From Megamonas hypermegale (lineage in GTDB: Bacteria > Bacillota > Negativicutes > Selenomonadales > Selenomonadaceae), in the NCBI GenBank assembly GCA_002314325.1, contig DCFC01000005.1, positions 36,284 through 76,563 of the forward strand: a stretch of DNA of 40,280 bases. Reading direction: 5' to 3'. Both the position numbers and the translations under genes were made by a program. Positions 34,270 to 40,280 of this stretch are shown here, piece after piece; position 1 is the first letter of the stretch, and every line of letters starts with the position of its first letter. The notes below the pieces were generated by a model. The model made no database searches and had not been told where the DNA came from. It was given only the letters and a program-made list of their open reading frames with translations.

Positions 34270-35166
34270 ATCAAGTGCTACATTAATAGATACTATTTTA
34301 TGATTTTTTACTCCAAATATCACATATATGAGGCAATGTGAACCATTATATTAATAACATTTTATACCTTTATCATAAAAAATATAGTAATCAACACACT
34401 CTGTCTATCATAAATGTTTTTGTTGCCTATTTCGGCATTTGCACTACTAATTGCTTTATTGCCTTTAACATTGAATCTTTTGTACGGTCTTTTATCTTTA
34501 TTGCCGCATAAAATCTCGTTTTTCTTTCAACAATTGTTGCAAAACAGCCTTTGCTTTTTCCTCGGCTTGACACCATTGTATCCAATTCCCAATATCCGAA
34601 TTCTTCTCTTTTTTTCATCTATTTAGGCCTGTTTTTAATACTGGTCCCTACAGTAAATTTCCCTCTTGTTTCTTTCTTTTTACGTTTACCTTTATGTCGT
34701 AAATTTTTTCTGAAACGTTGGTAATTTTTCCTTAGTATATCCATTTGTAGATTGTTTTTAAAAAGATGATTCCATTAAGGACGGTATGGACAATCTGTTC
34801 AGGAGACAGCTTTTCAGTTATCTTGTCTGAAATAATTTGACCTATGATATCAGAAAATTTATCTTTAGGGAAATTAGACATACGCCGTTTAGTATAAAGA
34901 GATTGAGCTGTTTCAGCATGGTAAAAATCTTTAGATTTATTGCGGGAAAGCTCACGGGCAATAGTAGAGTGATGACGACTTAAAATTTTAGCAATAAAGC
35001 GGGTAGAAAAACCGAAGAGAGAAAAAATCTCTATATGAATACAATCTTTTATGGTAAAATGACTGTGGCTTATTATGAATTCCCTTTCGTGTGAATTAGT
35101 GTAGCAACTTTATTTTACACGAAAATTCATAATGAATCTTTTTATTTTTTAGGTGTCGCACTTAAT
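34270..35166 (-). mobile_element. IS30-family insertion sequence remnant
   Basis: About 897 bp bounded by similar ends: AAGTGCTACA (34273-34282) on the plus strand and AAGTGCGACA on the minus strand (35163-35154). Full IS30 elements are about 1.0-1.1 kb, so this copy is internally shortened, and its transposase is broken. It replaces the upstream part of an ABC gene. The stretch 34280-34425 is non-coding and AT-rich. Confidence 0.75.
34427..35076 (-). pseudogene. Degenerate IS30-family transposase
   Basis: Translating the minus strand in several frames gives SHFTIKDCIHIEIFSLFG and RFIAKILSRHHSTIARELSR (the HTH of IS30 transposases). A middle part PKDKFSDIIGQIISDKITEKLSPEQIV and the catalytic-domain start GYWELDTMVSSRGKSKGCFAT with IERKTRFYAAIKIKD (here VERKTRF) follow. 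The expected start codon is ATA, several stops interrupt the frame, and the second Asp and the Glu of the DDE triad are lost. The element cannot transpose by itself. Confidence 0.8.
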
Positions 35167-35189
35167 TATACAATCCATCAAATAAAAAA

Positions 35190-35223
35190 TTAAAGCTATA
35201 GTAAAATTTTTTACTATAGCTTT
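35190..35223 (-). terminator. Terminator of the AT-rich orphan gene
   Basis: AAAGCTATAGTAAAA and TTTTACTATAGCTTT are perfect arms directly downstream of the orphan gene on the minus strand, followed by a T-rich run. Confidence 0.75.
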
Positions 35224-35228
35224 CTATT

Positions 35229-35879
35229 CTAAATACCAAAATTATTACTGCATCCAGTATCTATAATATCATAACTTATATTAGATTTTTCCATTATTTC
35301 TTTCATATAATCAATTAGCGCTTGTTTTTGTTGATGTTTAATACCTACATTAATAACGGTAGATATGTCTATATCTGATTGTTCTGACGTATTTTCTTCT
35401 TTTTCTACTCCATATGATATAGTTCTAGATATTAAATCTTTAGTAAAATCAATACCATTATTTCTTAATGTACTAAAATTTTTAGCAACCGGTGTTTTAG
35501 CAGCCTCTTCTAAATCATTCTCATAAAAATAATATGCCCCTTCTACAATTACACTGGAAAACAATCCACCTACTAAAGGAATATATTTTTCACTGAAATA
35601 TGCAGCATATTCGGCAGTTTCAAGTCTGGATTGATATTTTTCTATAATTGGTCTAGTTTCTATTATATAATTTTGTAATTCCTTTTTATGTATATCATCA
35701 TTTAACATATTCATAATTTCATTTTTTATTTTTTCATTGTCTTCACTTACAACTGTAGAAACTGCATTTGTTGCAATATCTGTTACATCCGATATATCAG
35801 CGCTTGCAATTGATACGGTAAAAAAATTTAAGGTTACAACACATACCAATATACTAAAAATATTCTTTAATGTATACAA
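35229..35879 (-). CDS. Secreted orphan protein of unknown function
   Basis: I do not recognise this 216-residue protein. It starts with TTG (AAGGGTG upstream) and a clear signal peptide (about 1-27, ending ASA). The mature part is mostly predicted helical and acidic (NEKIKNEIMNMLNDDIHKKEL), with one hydrophobic stretch YIPLVGGLFSSVIVEGAYYFYEN near residue 110 (a possible membrane-inserting hairpin). A single Cys lies near the C terminus. The coding sequence is far more AT-rich than the flanking housekeeping genes and lies beside an IS remnant, which suggests horizontal gain. It has its own terminator. Toxin, immunity or surface roles are all open. Confidence 0.65.
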   Translation of the reverse strand: MYTLKNIFSILVCVVTLNFFTVSIASADISDVTDIATNAVSTVVSEDNEKIKNEIMNMLNDDIHKKELQNYIIETRPIIEKYQSRLETAEYAAYFSEKYIPLVGGLFSSVIVEGAYYFYENDLEEAAKTPVAKNFSTLRNNGIDFTKDLISRTISYGVEKEENTSEQSDIDISTVINVGIKHQQKQALIDYMKEIMEKSNISYDIIDTGCSNNFGI

Positions 35880-35896
35880 AAAATCACCCTTTTATT

Positions 35897-35967
35897 AAAA
35901 AATAAAGCCATAAAATAATTTTCTTTATTAATATAATCATACGTAAATCATAAATTATTTTATGGCT
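35897..35967 (-). terminator. Terminator of murB
   Basis: Perfect 16-bp arms AGCCATAAAATAATTT (35907-35922) and its complement (35952-35967) flank a 29-nt loop, followed on the minus strand by TTATTTTTT. It ends the rpsO-pnp-trmL-murB block. Confidence 0.7.
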
Positions 35968-35989
35968 AATCGTTAATCATTTTTATACT

Positions 35990-36904
35990 TTATTGTTCAC
36001 CAATCATTTTTACTTCGGGATAGAGTTTTACGCCGTGTTTTTCATAAACGCGCTGCTGTACCTGTGCAATTAAGTCGAGCACGTTTTGCGCCGTTGCTCC
36101 GCCGATGTTTACGACGAAACCGGCGTGCTTGGTGGAAACCTGTGCTCCGCCGACTGTCAGTCCTTTGAGCCCCGTCTGGTCGATGAGCGTTCCGGCAAAA
36201 TATCCCGGCGGCCGTTTAAAGGTGCTACCGGCGCTCGGCAGTTCCAAAGGCTGTTTTGCTTCGCGGCGTGCCGTGAGGTCGGCCATTTTCGCTTCAATCG
36301 CTTCCTTGTCGCCGAAAGCAAGTTCCAGTTCCACTTCCAGAATTAAATCGCCGTTATCCTGAAAAATGCTGTGGCGGTAGCCGAACTGCGCTTCTTCTTT
36401 CGTATAATGCACGAGCTTGCCGTTTTTATTAACGGCTGTTACGGATTTTACGGCGTTTTTTATCTCGCCGTCGTATGCTCCGGCATTCATGAAGATACAG
36501 CCGCCGATACTGCCCGGAATGCCTACGGCAAATTCAAGGCCCGTAAGCGAGCAGCTGCCGGCGAATTTGGATACATCCGCCATCAGCGCGCCGCACTGAG
36601 CATAAACGAGATTGCCTTTCTGCTCTATTTTAGAAAAACGTTCATTCAAATTCACGACAACGCCGCGAATTCCTTTGTCCATGACGAGCAGATTGGAGCC
36701 GTTGCCAATCATGGTAAGCGGTACGTTGTACTTATGAATGGTTTTTATGACGGTAACGGCTTCGTCTATTGTCGACGGCATTACGAAGCAGTCTGCCGGT
36801 CCGCCGATTTTGAACGTCGTATGTTTCGCCATCGGTTCGTCTAAAAGAACAGCCTCCTGCGGCAATGCCTGTTTCAGTTCATTTATACATTCTTGTAAAC
36901 TCAT
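35990..36904 (-). CDS. murB: UDP-N-acetylenolpyruvoylglucosamine reductase
   Basis: MurB reduces UDP-GlcNAc-enolpyruvate to UDP-MurNAc with FAD and NADPH. About 304 residues are read from the ATG at 36904, with GGGGG 8 nt upstream; a TTG five codons earlier is less likely. The FAD-binding block TIGNGSNLLVMDKGIRG (seen as MIGNGSNLLV) and LEFAVGIPGSIGGCIFMNAGAYDGE, then LPSAGSTFKRPPGYFAG with the proton-donor Ser and a catalytic C-terminal Glu (KLYPEVKMIGEQ), are present. It lies just after trmL on the same strand. Confidence 0.95.
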   Translation of the reverse strand: MSLQECINELKQALPQEAVLLDEPMAKHTTFKIGGPADCFVMPSTIDEAVTVIKTIHKYNVPLTMIGNGSNLLVMDKGIRGVVVNLNERFSKIEQKGNLVYAQCGALMADVSKFAGSCSLTGLEFAVGIPGSIGGCIFMNAGAYDGEIKNAVKSVTAVNKNGKLVHYTKEEAQFGYRHSIFQDNGDLILEVELELAFGDKEAIEAKMADLTARREAKQPLELPSAGSTFKRPPGYFAGTLIDQTGLKGLTVGGAQVSTKHAGFVVNIGGATAQNVLDLIAQVQQRVYEKHGVKLYPEVKMIGEQ

Positions 36905-36919
36905 AAATTCCGCCCCCAA

Positions 36920-37402
36920 TCAATCCAAATGGTCGCGTCCGATTTGTTTTAAATTGGCAAAATCGAGCTGGCGCATGGCTTCATAAGCTATAACGGCTAC
37001 GGAATTGGACAGGTTGAGCGAACGCGATTCGCTTGCCATCGGGATACGGATACAGTCATCCCAGTGCTCTTTCAGAATACTTTCAGGAATGCCTGCCGTT
37101 TCCTTGCCGAAAACGAGCATATCATCCATGCCGTAGGCTACTTCTGTATATACATGCGCCGCTTTCGTCGTGGCAAAATGAAATTTATGGCCTTTGTACT
37201 TTTCAAGCACTTCCTGGAAATTTTCATGATAGTGCACTTTTATCAGATGCCAGTAATCAAGACCGGCGCGTTTTAAATGCTTATCATCGGTGGAAAAACC
37301 GAGCGGCTTTACCAGATGAAGCTCGATGCCCGTATTGGCGCAAAGACGGGCGATATTACCCGTATTTGCCGGTATTTCCGGTTCAATTAAAACAATATGC
37401 AA
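36920..37402 (-). CDS. trmL: tRNA (cytidine/uridine-34-2'-O)-methyltransferase TrmL
   Basis: A 160-residue SPOUT methyltransferase that modifies the wobble base of tRNA-Leu. It shows the N-terminal IEPEIPANTGNIARLCANTG and the C-terminal trefoil-knot SAM motifs LVFGKETAGIPES and IPMASESRSLNLSNSVAVIAYEA (core SRSLNLSNSVAV). The start is a TTG with GGTG upstream. It lies 15 bp after pnp and 1 bp before or overlapping the murB leader, so the genes are likely co-transcribed. Confidence 0.94.
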   Translation of the reverse strand: MHIVLIEPEIPANTGNIARLCANTGIELHLVKPLGFSTDDKHLKRAGLDYWHLIKVHYHENFQEVLEKYKGHKFHFATTKAAHVYTEVAYGMDDMLVFGKETAGIPESILKEHWDDCIRIPMASESRSLNLSNSVAVIAYEAMRQLDFANLKQIGRDHLD

Positions 37403-37417
37403 AGTTTTTCACCAGCC

Positions 37418-39493
37418 TTATTTTTTCAAAAGCACTTTATGCGAAACATTTATTCTGCCCTGACGGTCGATTTCCGTAACGCGGACTTCCAGTTCGTCGC
37501 CGACGTTTACAACGTCTTCAACTTTGCCGACACGTTCTTTGGCAAGCTGGGAGATATGGCACAGACCTTCTTTGCCCGGCAGAATTTCCACGAATGCACC
37601 GAAGTTCATAATGCGCGTAACTTTGCCTTTATACGTTGCGCCGACTTCCACATCGCGCGTCAATGTATGGATGATTTCCTGCGCTCTCTGTGCCGAAGCT
37701 GCGTCAACAGCTGTAATAAATACATTGCCGTCATCGTGGATATCTATCTGTACGCCTGTTTCATCAATGATTTTCTTAATCGTTTTGCCACCCGGTCCGA
37801 TTACGTCGCGGATTTTGTCAACGGCGATTTTCATCGTGTTTACGCGCGGTGCGTACGGCGAAAGTTCCTTGTTCGGTTCGCTGATACATTCAAGCATTTT
37901 GCCCAGAATGAATTCGCGGCCGCGTTTTGCCTGAGCCAGAGCGGACGACAGAATTTCTCTGCTGATACCGGCTACTTTGATATCCATCTGGATAGCCGTG
38001 ATACCGTCCGGCGTACCTGCTACTTTAAAGTCCATGTCGCCGAGAGCATCTTCCATGCCCTGAATATCCGTTAAAATAGTGTAAGCGTCGCCGTCTTTTA
38101 CAAGACCCATAGCGCAGCCGGATACCGGTTTTTTAATCGGTACGCCGGCATTCATCAAGGATAAAGTGCTGGCGCATACGCTGCCCATGGAGCTGGAGCC
38201 GTTGCTTTCCAGAACTTCGGATACGAGACGGATTGTATACGGGAATTCCGTTTCAGACGGGATAACCGGTACGAGAGCGCGTTCAGCCAGAGCGCCATGA
38301 CCGATTTCGCGGCGGCCAGGGCTGCGCATCGGGCGGGCTTCGCCAACGGAATAACCCGGGAAGTTGTAGTGGTGAATATAATGTTTCGGTGTATCATCGC
38401 CGATGCCGTCGATTACCTGTTCATCGCCGAGTGCCCCGAGCGTCGTGATGTTCAAAATCTGTGTCTGGCCGCGTGTGAACAGCGCACTACCGTGCGTGCG
38501 CGGTAAAAGACCGACTTCGCAGCTAATCGGGCGTACTTCTTCGAGGCCGCGTCCGTCCGGACGGATTTTTTCATGCGTAATCATATGACGCACAATGCCT
38601 TTTAACGTTTTATACAGTACATAATCTATTTCCATATCCATTTCCGGATAAAGTTCGAGGAAATGTTCTTTCGCTTCCGCTTTTACTTCCGCTACGTGTT
38701 CGTCGCGGCGCAGTTTGTCGGCATCGCGTACGGCAGCGTTTAATTTATCATAAGTATATTCGTGAATGGCGTTTACGAGTTCTTCCGGCACTTCGAACAG
38801 TTTCGGCTGATGTTTTTCCTTGCCGCACTGCGCCATCATGTCTTTCTGGAACTCTACGAGGCGTTTGATTTCTTCATGGCCGAACAAAATAGCTTCGAGC
38901 ACTACTTCTTCCGGCAGTTCATTTGCGCCAGCTTCAACCATCATTACGGCATCGTAGGAGCCTGCTACAGTTAAGTTCAAATCGGATTTAGCGCGCTGTT
39001 CAACAGTCGGATTGATAACGAACTGTCCGTCAACACGGCCTACACGCACACCGGCAATAGGTCCTAAAAACGGGATGTCGGAAATGGAGAGAGCGCACGA
39101 TGCGCCAATCATACCGGCAATTTCCGGTGCATTGTCCTGTTCTACGGATAAAACGGTAGCTACAATCTGGACATCATTGCGGTAGCCTTCCGGGAAAAGC
39201 GGACGGATAGGTCTGTCGATTAAGCGGCTACATAAAATAGCCGATTCGGACGGACGGCCTTCGCGTTTGATAAATCCGCCTGGAATTTTGCCGACGGAAT
39301 ACATTTTTTCTTCATAATCAACGGTGAGCGGGAAGAAATCCACGCCTTCGCGCGGTTCAGCCGAAGCTGTAGCTGTAACGAGTACCACCGTGTCGCCGTA
39401 GCGGACGAGTACCGCGCCGTTAGCCTGTTTGGCCATTTTGCCGGCTTCAACCGTAAAACTGCGACCGCCGAGAGTTGTTTCAAAAGTATACAT
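37418..39493 (-). CDS. pnp: Polynucleotide phosphorylase
   Basis: A 691-residue 3'-5' phosphorolytic exoribonuclease and degradosome component. Two RNase PH-like domains are seen (1-about 215 and 310-about 540, with GTRALVTRGQTQ-type segment [19 protein letters not shown] and the catalytic region [19 protein letters not shown]), joined by an all-helical linker. A KH domain ([20 protein letters not shown]) and a C-terminal S1 domain ([31 protein letters not shown]) follow. AGGAGG precedes the ATG. It follows rpsO, as in many bacteria, with a 264-bp leader holding nested inverted repeats. Confidence 0.97.
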   Translation of the reverse strand: MYTFETTLGGRSFTVEAGKMAKQANGAVLVRYGDTVVLVTATASAEPREGVDFFPLTVDYEEKMYSVGKIPGGFIKREGRPSESAILCSRLIDRPIRPLFPEGYRNDVQIVATVLSVEQDNAPEIAGMIGASCALSISDIPFLGPIAGVRVGRVDGQFVINPTVEQRAKSDLNLTVAGSYDAVMMVEAGANELPEEVVLEAILFGHEEIKRLVEFQKDMMAQCGKEKHQPKLFEVPEELVNAIHEYTYDKLNAAVRDADKLRRDEHVAEVKAEAKEHFLELYPEMDMEIDYVLYKTLKGIVRHMITHEKIRPDGRGLEEVRPISCEVGLLPRTHGSALFTRGQTQILNITTLGALGDEQVIDGIGDDTPKHYIHHYNFPGYSVGEARPMRSPGRREIGHGALAERALVPVIPSETEFPYTIRLVSEVLESNGSSSMGSVCASTLSLMNAGVPIKKPVSGCAMGLVKDGDAYTILTDIQGMEDALGDMDFKVAGTPDGITAIQMDIKVAGISREILSSALAQAKRGREFILGKMLECISEPNKELSPYAPRVNTMKIAVDKIRDVIGPGGKTIKKIIDETGVQIDIHDDGNVFITAVDAASAQRAQEIIHTLTRDVEVGATYKGKVTRIMNFGAFVEILPGKEGLCHISQLAKERVGKVEDVVNVGDELEVRVTEIDRQGRINVSHKVLLKK

Positions 39494-39541
39494 TTTATTC
39501 CTCCTAAATCATATTAAATAAATTCAGGATAAATATTGCGG

Positions 39542-39690
39542 CTATAGTAAAGATATTAACCATCTTATCCGCGAATATTATTAAAAGCTGTTGTGATAGT
39601 TGATTACCTAAAACAGTATAATAGTTACAAGTTCGATGTTTTACCAGCACAATGAGTTATTAAACAAAATGGCTAATATCTTTACTATAG
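39542..39690 (-). repeat. Long inverted repeat in the pnp leader
   Basis: Arms at 39542-39563 and 39669-39690 are complementary at 21 of 22 positions and enclose 105 nt, including the third MITE-like copy. In RNA they would form a long stem ending 48 nt before the pnp ATG. In E. coli the pnp leader has a double-stranded RNase III site used for autoregulation; an analogous role here is inferred from position only. Confidence 0.6.
39591..39652 (+). repeat. MITE-like palindromic element, shortened copy 3
   Basis: It begins TTGTGATAGT and ends ACCAGCACAA, matching both ends of the other copies, and retains CAGTATAATAGTT and GTTCGATGTT from inside. The rest of the central palindrome (about 60 bp) is missing, leaving 62 bp. 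Orientation as in copy 1. Confidence 0.65.
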
Positions 39691-39724
39691 AAATTTACAT
39701 TACCACAATATTTATCACCAAAAG

Positions 39725-39752
39725 AAAAAGCGGGAAATGCTCCCGCTTTTTC
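39725..39752 (-). terminator. Terminator of rpsO
   Basis: AGCGGGA (39729-39735) and TCCCGCT (39741-39747) form a GC-rich stem right after the rpsO stop, with A and T tracts outside. Some read-through or a separate promoter must supply pnp. Confidence 0.85.
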
Positions 39753-39757
39753 ATTAA

Positions 39758-40024
39758 TTATTTGCGTAAATTTAATTTTGCGATAAGAGCACGATAGCGT
39801 TCTACATCAACATCATATAAGTAGCTCAGAAGTCTTCTGCGTTTGCCGACCATTTTCAATAAGCCGCGACGGGAATGATGGTCTTTTTTGTTTTGTTTGA
39901 GATGTTCAGTGAGATATGCAATACGTGCAGTCAAAAGAGCAACCTGTACTTCCGGAGAACCAGTATCTCCTTCATGAGTTGCATTGTCTTGGATAATCTG
40001 TAATTTCTGTTCCTGAGTTAACAT
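39758..40024 (-). CDS. rpsO: 30S ribosomal protein S15
   Basis: An 88-residue primary 16S rRNA-binding protein, of the usual bacterial length. It contains [25 protein letters not shown] and the [21 protein letters not shown] rRNA-binding segment (core [15 protein letters not shown]). AGGAGG lies before the ATG. The leader is about 90 nt and structured, and pnp follows downstream in the same direction after a terminator. Confidence 0.98.
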   Translation of the reverse strand: MLTQEQKLQIIQDNATHEGDTGSPEVQVALLTARIAYLTEHLKQNKKDHHSRRGLLKMVGKRRRLLSYLYDVDVERYRALIAKLNLRK

Positions 40025-40044
40025 TGTATTTCCTCCTAAATTTT

Positions 40045-40100
40045 ATTTCTCCCAATTCCACGATAACGTCGGAGTTGCGTCTGTCCTAGAACGGGAATAT
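40045..40100 (-). promoter_or_regulatory. Structured rpsO leader, possible S15 autoregulation site
   Basis: Between the promoter and the start, the minus strand can fold a short hairpin CCGACG-TTAT-CGTGG (one bulged base) enclosed by TTCCC and GGGAG, just before the ribosome site. S15 represses its own translation through leader structures of several unrelated forms in bacteria. Assignment here is a guess from position. Confidence 0.35.
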
Positions 40101-40120
40101 CTGTCATACATACGAAAATT

Positions 40121-40149
40121 AATATATCATAAATACTAAGAACTGTAAA
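40121..40149 (-). promoter_or_regulatory. Promoter of rpsO
   Basis: On the minus strand TTTACA (40144-40149) and TATATT (40121-40126) are spaced by 17 bp, about 95 bp before the rpsO ATG. Confidence 0.7.
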
Positions 40150-40230
40150 GAAAAAGATTGCAGGCGAATTTTGCCGAATTCATACATATTCCAAAATGAG
40201 TGTATAATTGCTACAATATAAAGAAAGTGC

Positions 40231-40279
40231 CGGTTCGGCACAATATAAGAAAAAGATAATTAATTTCTTAATTTATCTT
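40231..40279 (-). repeat. Edge repeat, right copy
   Basis: Reverse complement of the left-edge repeat at 29-77 (about 42 of 49 matching). On the minus strand it ends in the hairpin GTGCCG-AAC-CGGCAC followed by TTTCTTT, so it may be the terminator of a gene lying right of the window and transcribed toward rpsO. Confidence 0.6.
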
Positions 40280-40280
40280 C

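Overview
The window reads as a chromosomal segment of a low-to-moderate GC diderm Firmicute of the class Negativicutes, most likely near Selenomonadaceae/Megamonas. The main evidence is an outer-membrane porin built as signal peptide, SLH domain, coiled coil and beta-barrel (positions 21453-22964), the OmpM type typical of that lineage. It sits among Firmicute-style genes: the ispE-gntR-glmU-prs order, PTS enzymes and an RpiR regulator. The genus is an inference, not a search result. Almost all long ORFs lie on the minus strand.

Layout. 1-5.3 kb: envelope and nucleotide housekeeping (uppP, prs, glmU, a GntR/FCD regulator, ispE). 5.4-7.35 kb: a compact minus-strand metal operon: promoter, a 38-codon leader ORF, corA, a 76-aa unknown, an orphan Phd/YefM antitoxin, and a CsoR-like repressor with a His-rich tail. 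The corA leader holds two mutually exclusive pairings around the corA ribosome-binding site. 7.4-9.0 kb: tRNA-Ser(UGA) with promoter and terminator, then a MATE exporter. 9.0-11.7 kb: asparaginase, a 54-aa ferredoxin-motif microprotein and a secreted SGNH hydrolase. 11.86-15 kb: rpoN, a eukaryotic-type hexokinase and a glyoxalase-like protein. 15.1-16.7 kb (plus strand): a divergent GpsA-like dehydrogenase and a LexA/S24-type repressor.

16.7-25.5 kb is a beta-glucan/cellobiose locus: RpiR regulator, a promoter with several dyads, PTS IIC, SLH porin, PTS IIB, PTS IIA, 6-phospho-beta-glucosidase (GH1), secreted GH16 beta-glucanase and secreted GH9 endoglucanase. It covers extracytoplasmic cleavage, outer-membrane passage, phosphorylating uptake and cytoplasmic hydrolysis in one operon. 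25.7-32.3 kb: a GltD/NfnB-like flavoprotein, phosphohexomutase, recQ, and an overlapping set (beta-hydroxyacid dehydrogenase, YdjM-like and HPP membrane proteins). The last set faces a TetR gene across a 27-bp dyad. 33.3-35.9 kb is accessory and decayed: DUF1847-like protein, an ABC-transporter 3' fragment, an IS30-family remnant and an AT-rich secreted orphan. 36-40 kb: murB, trmL, pnp, rpsO.

Beyond genes, three copies of a MITE-like palindromic element lie at 11.7, 33.1 and 39.6 kb. The third is nested inside a long inverted repeat in the pnp leader. The two extreme edges of the window carry the same ~49-bp sequence in inverted orientation. The most interesting candidate system is the corA leader attenuator, followed by the PTS/porin glucan locus and the palindromic element family.
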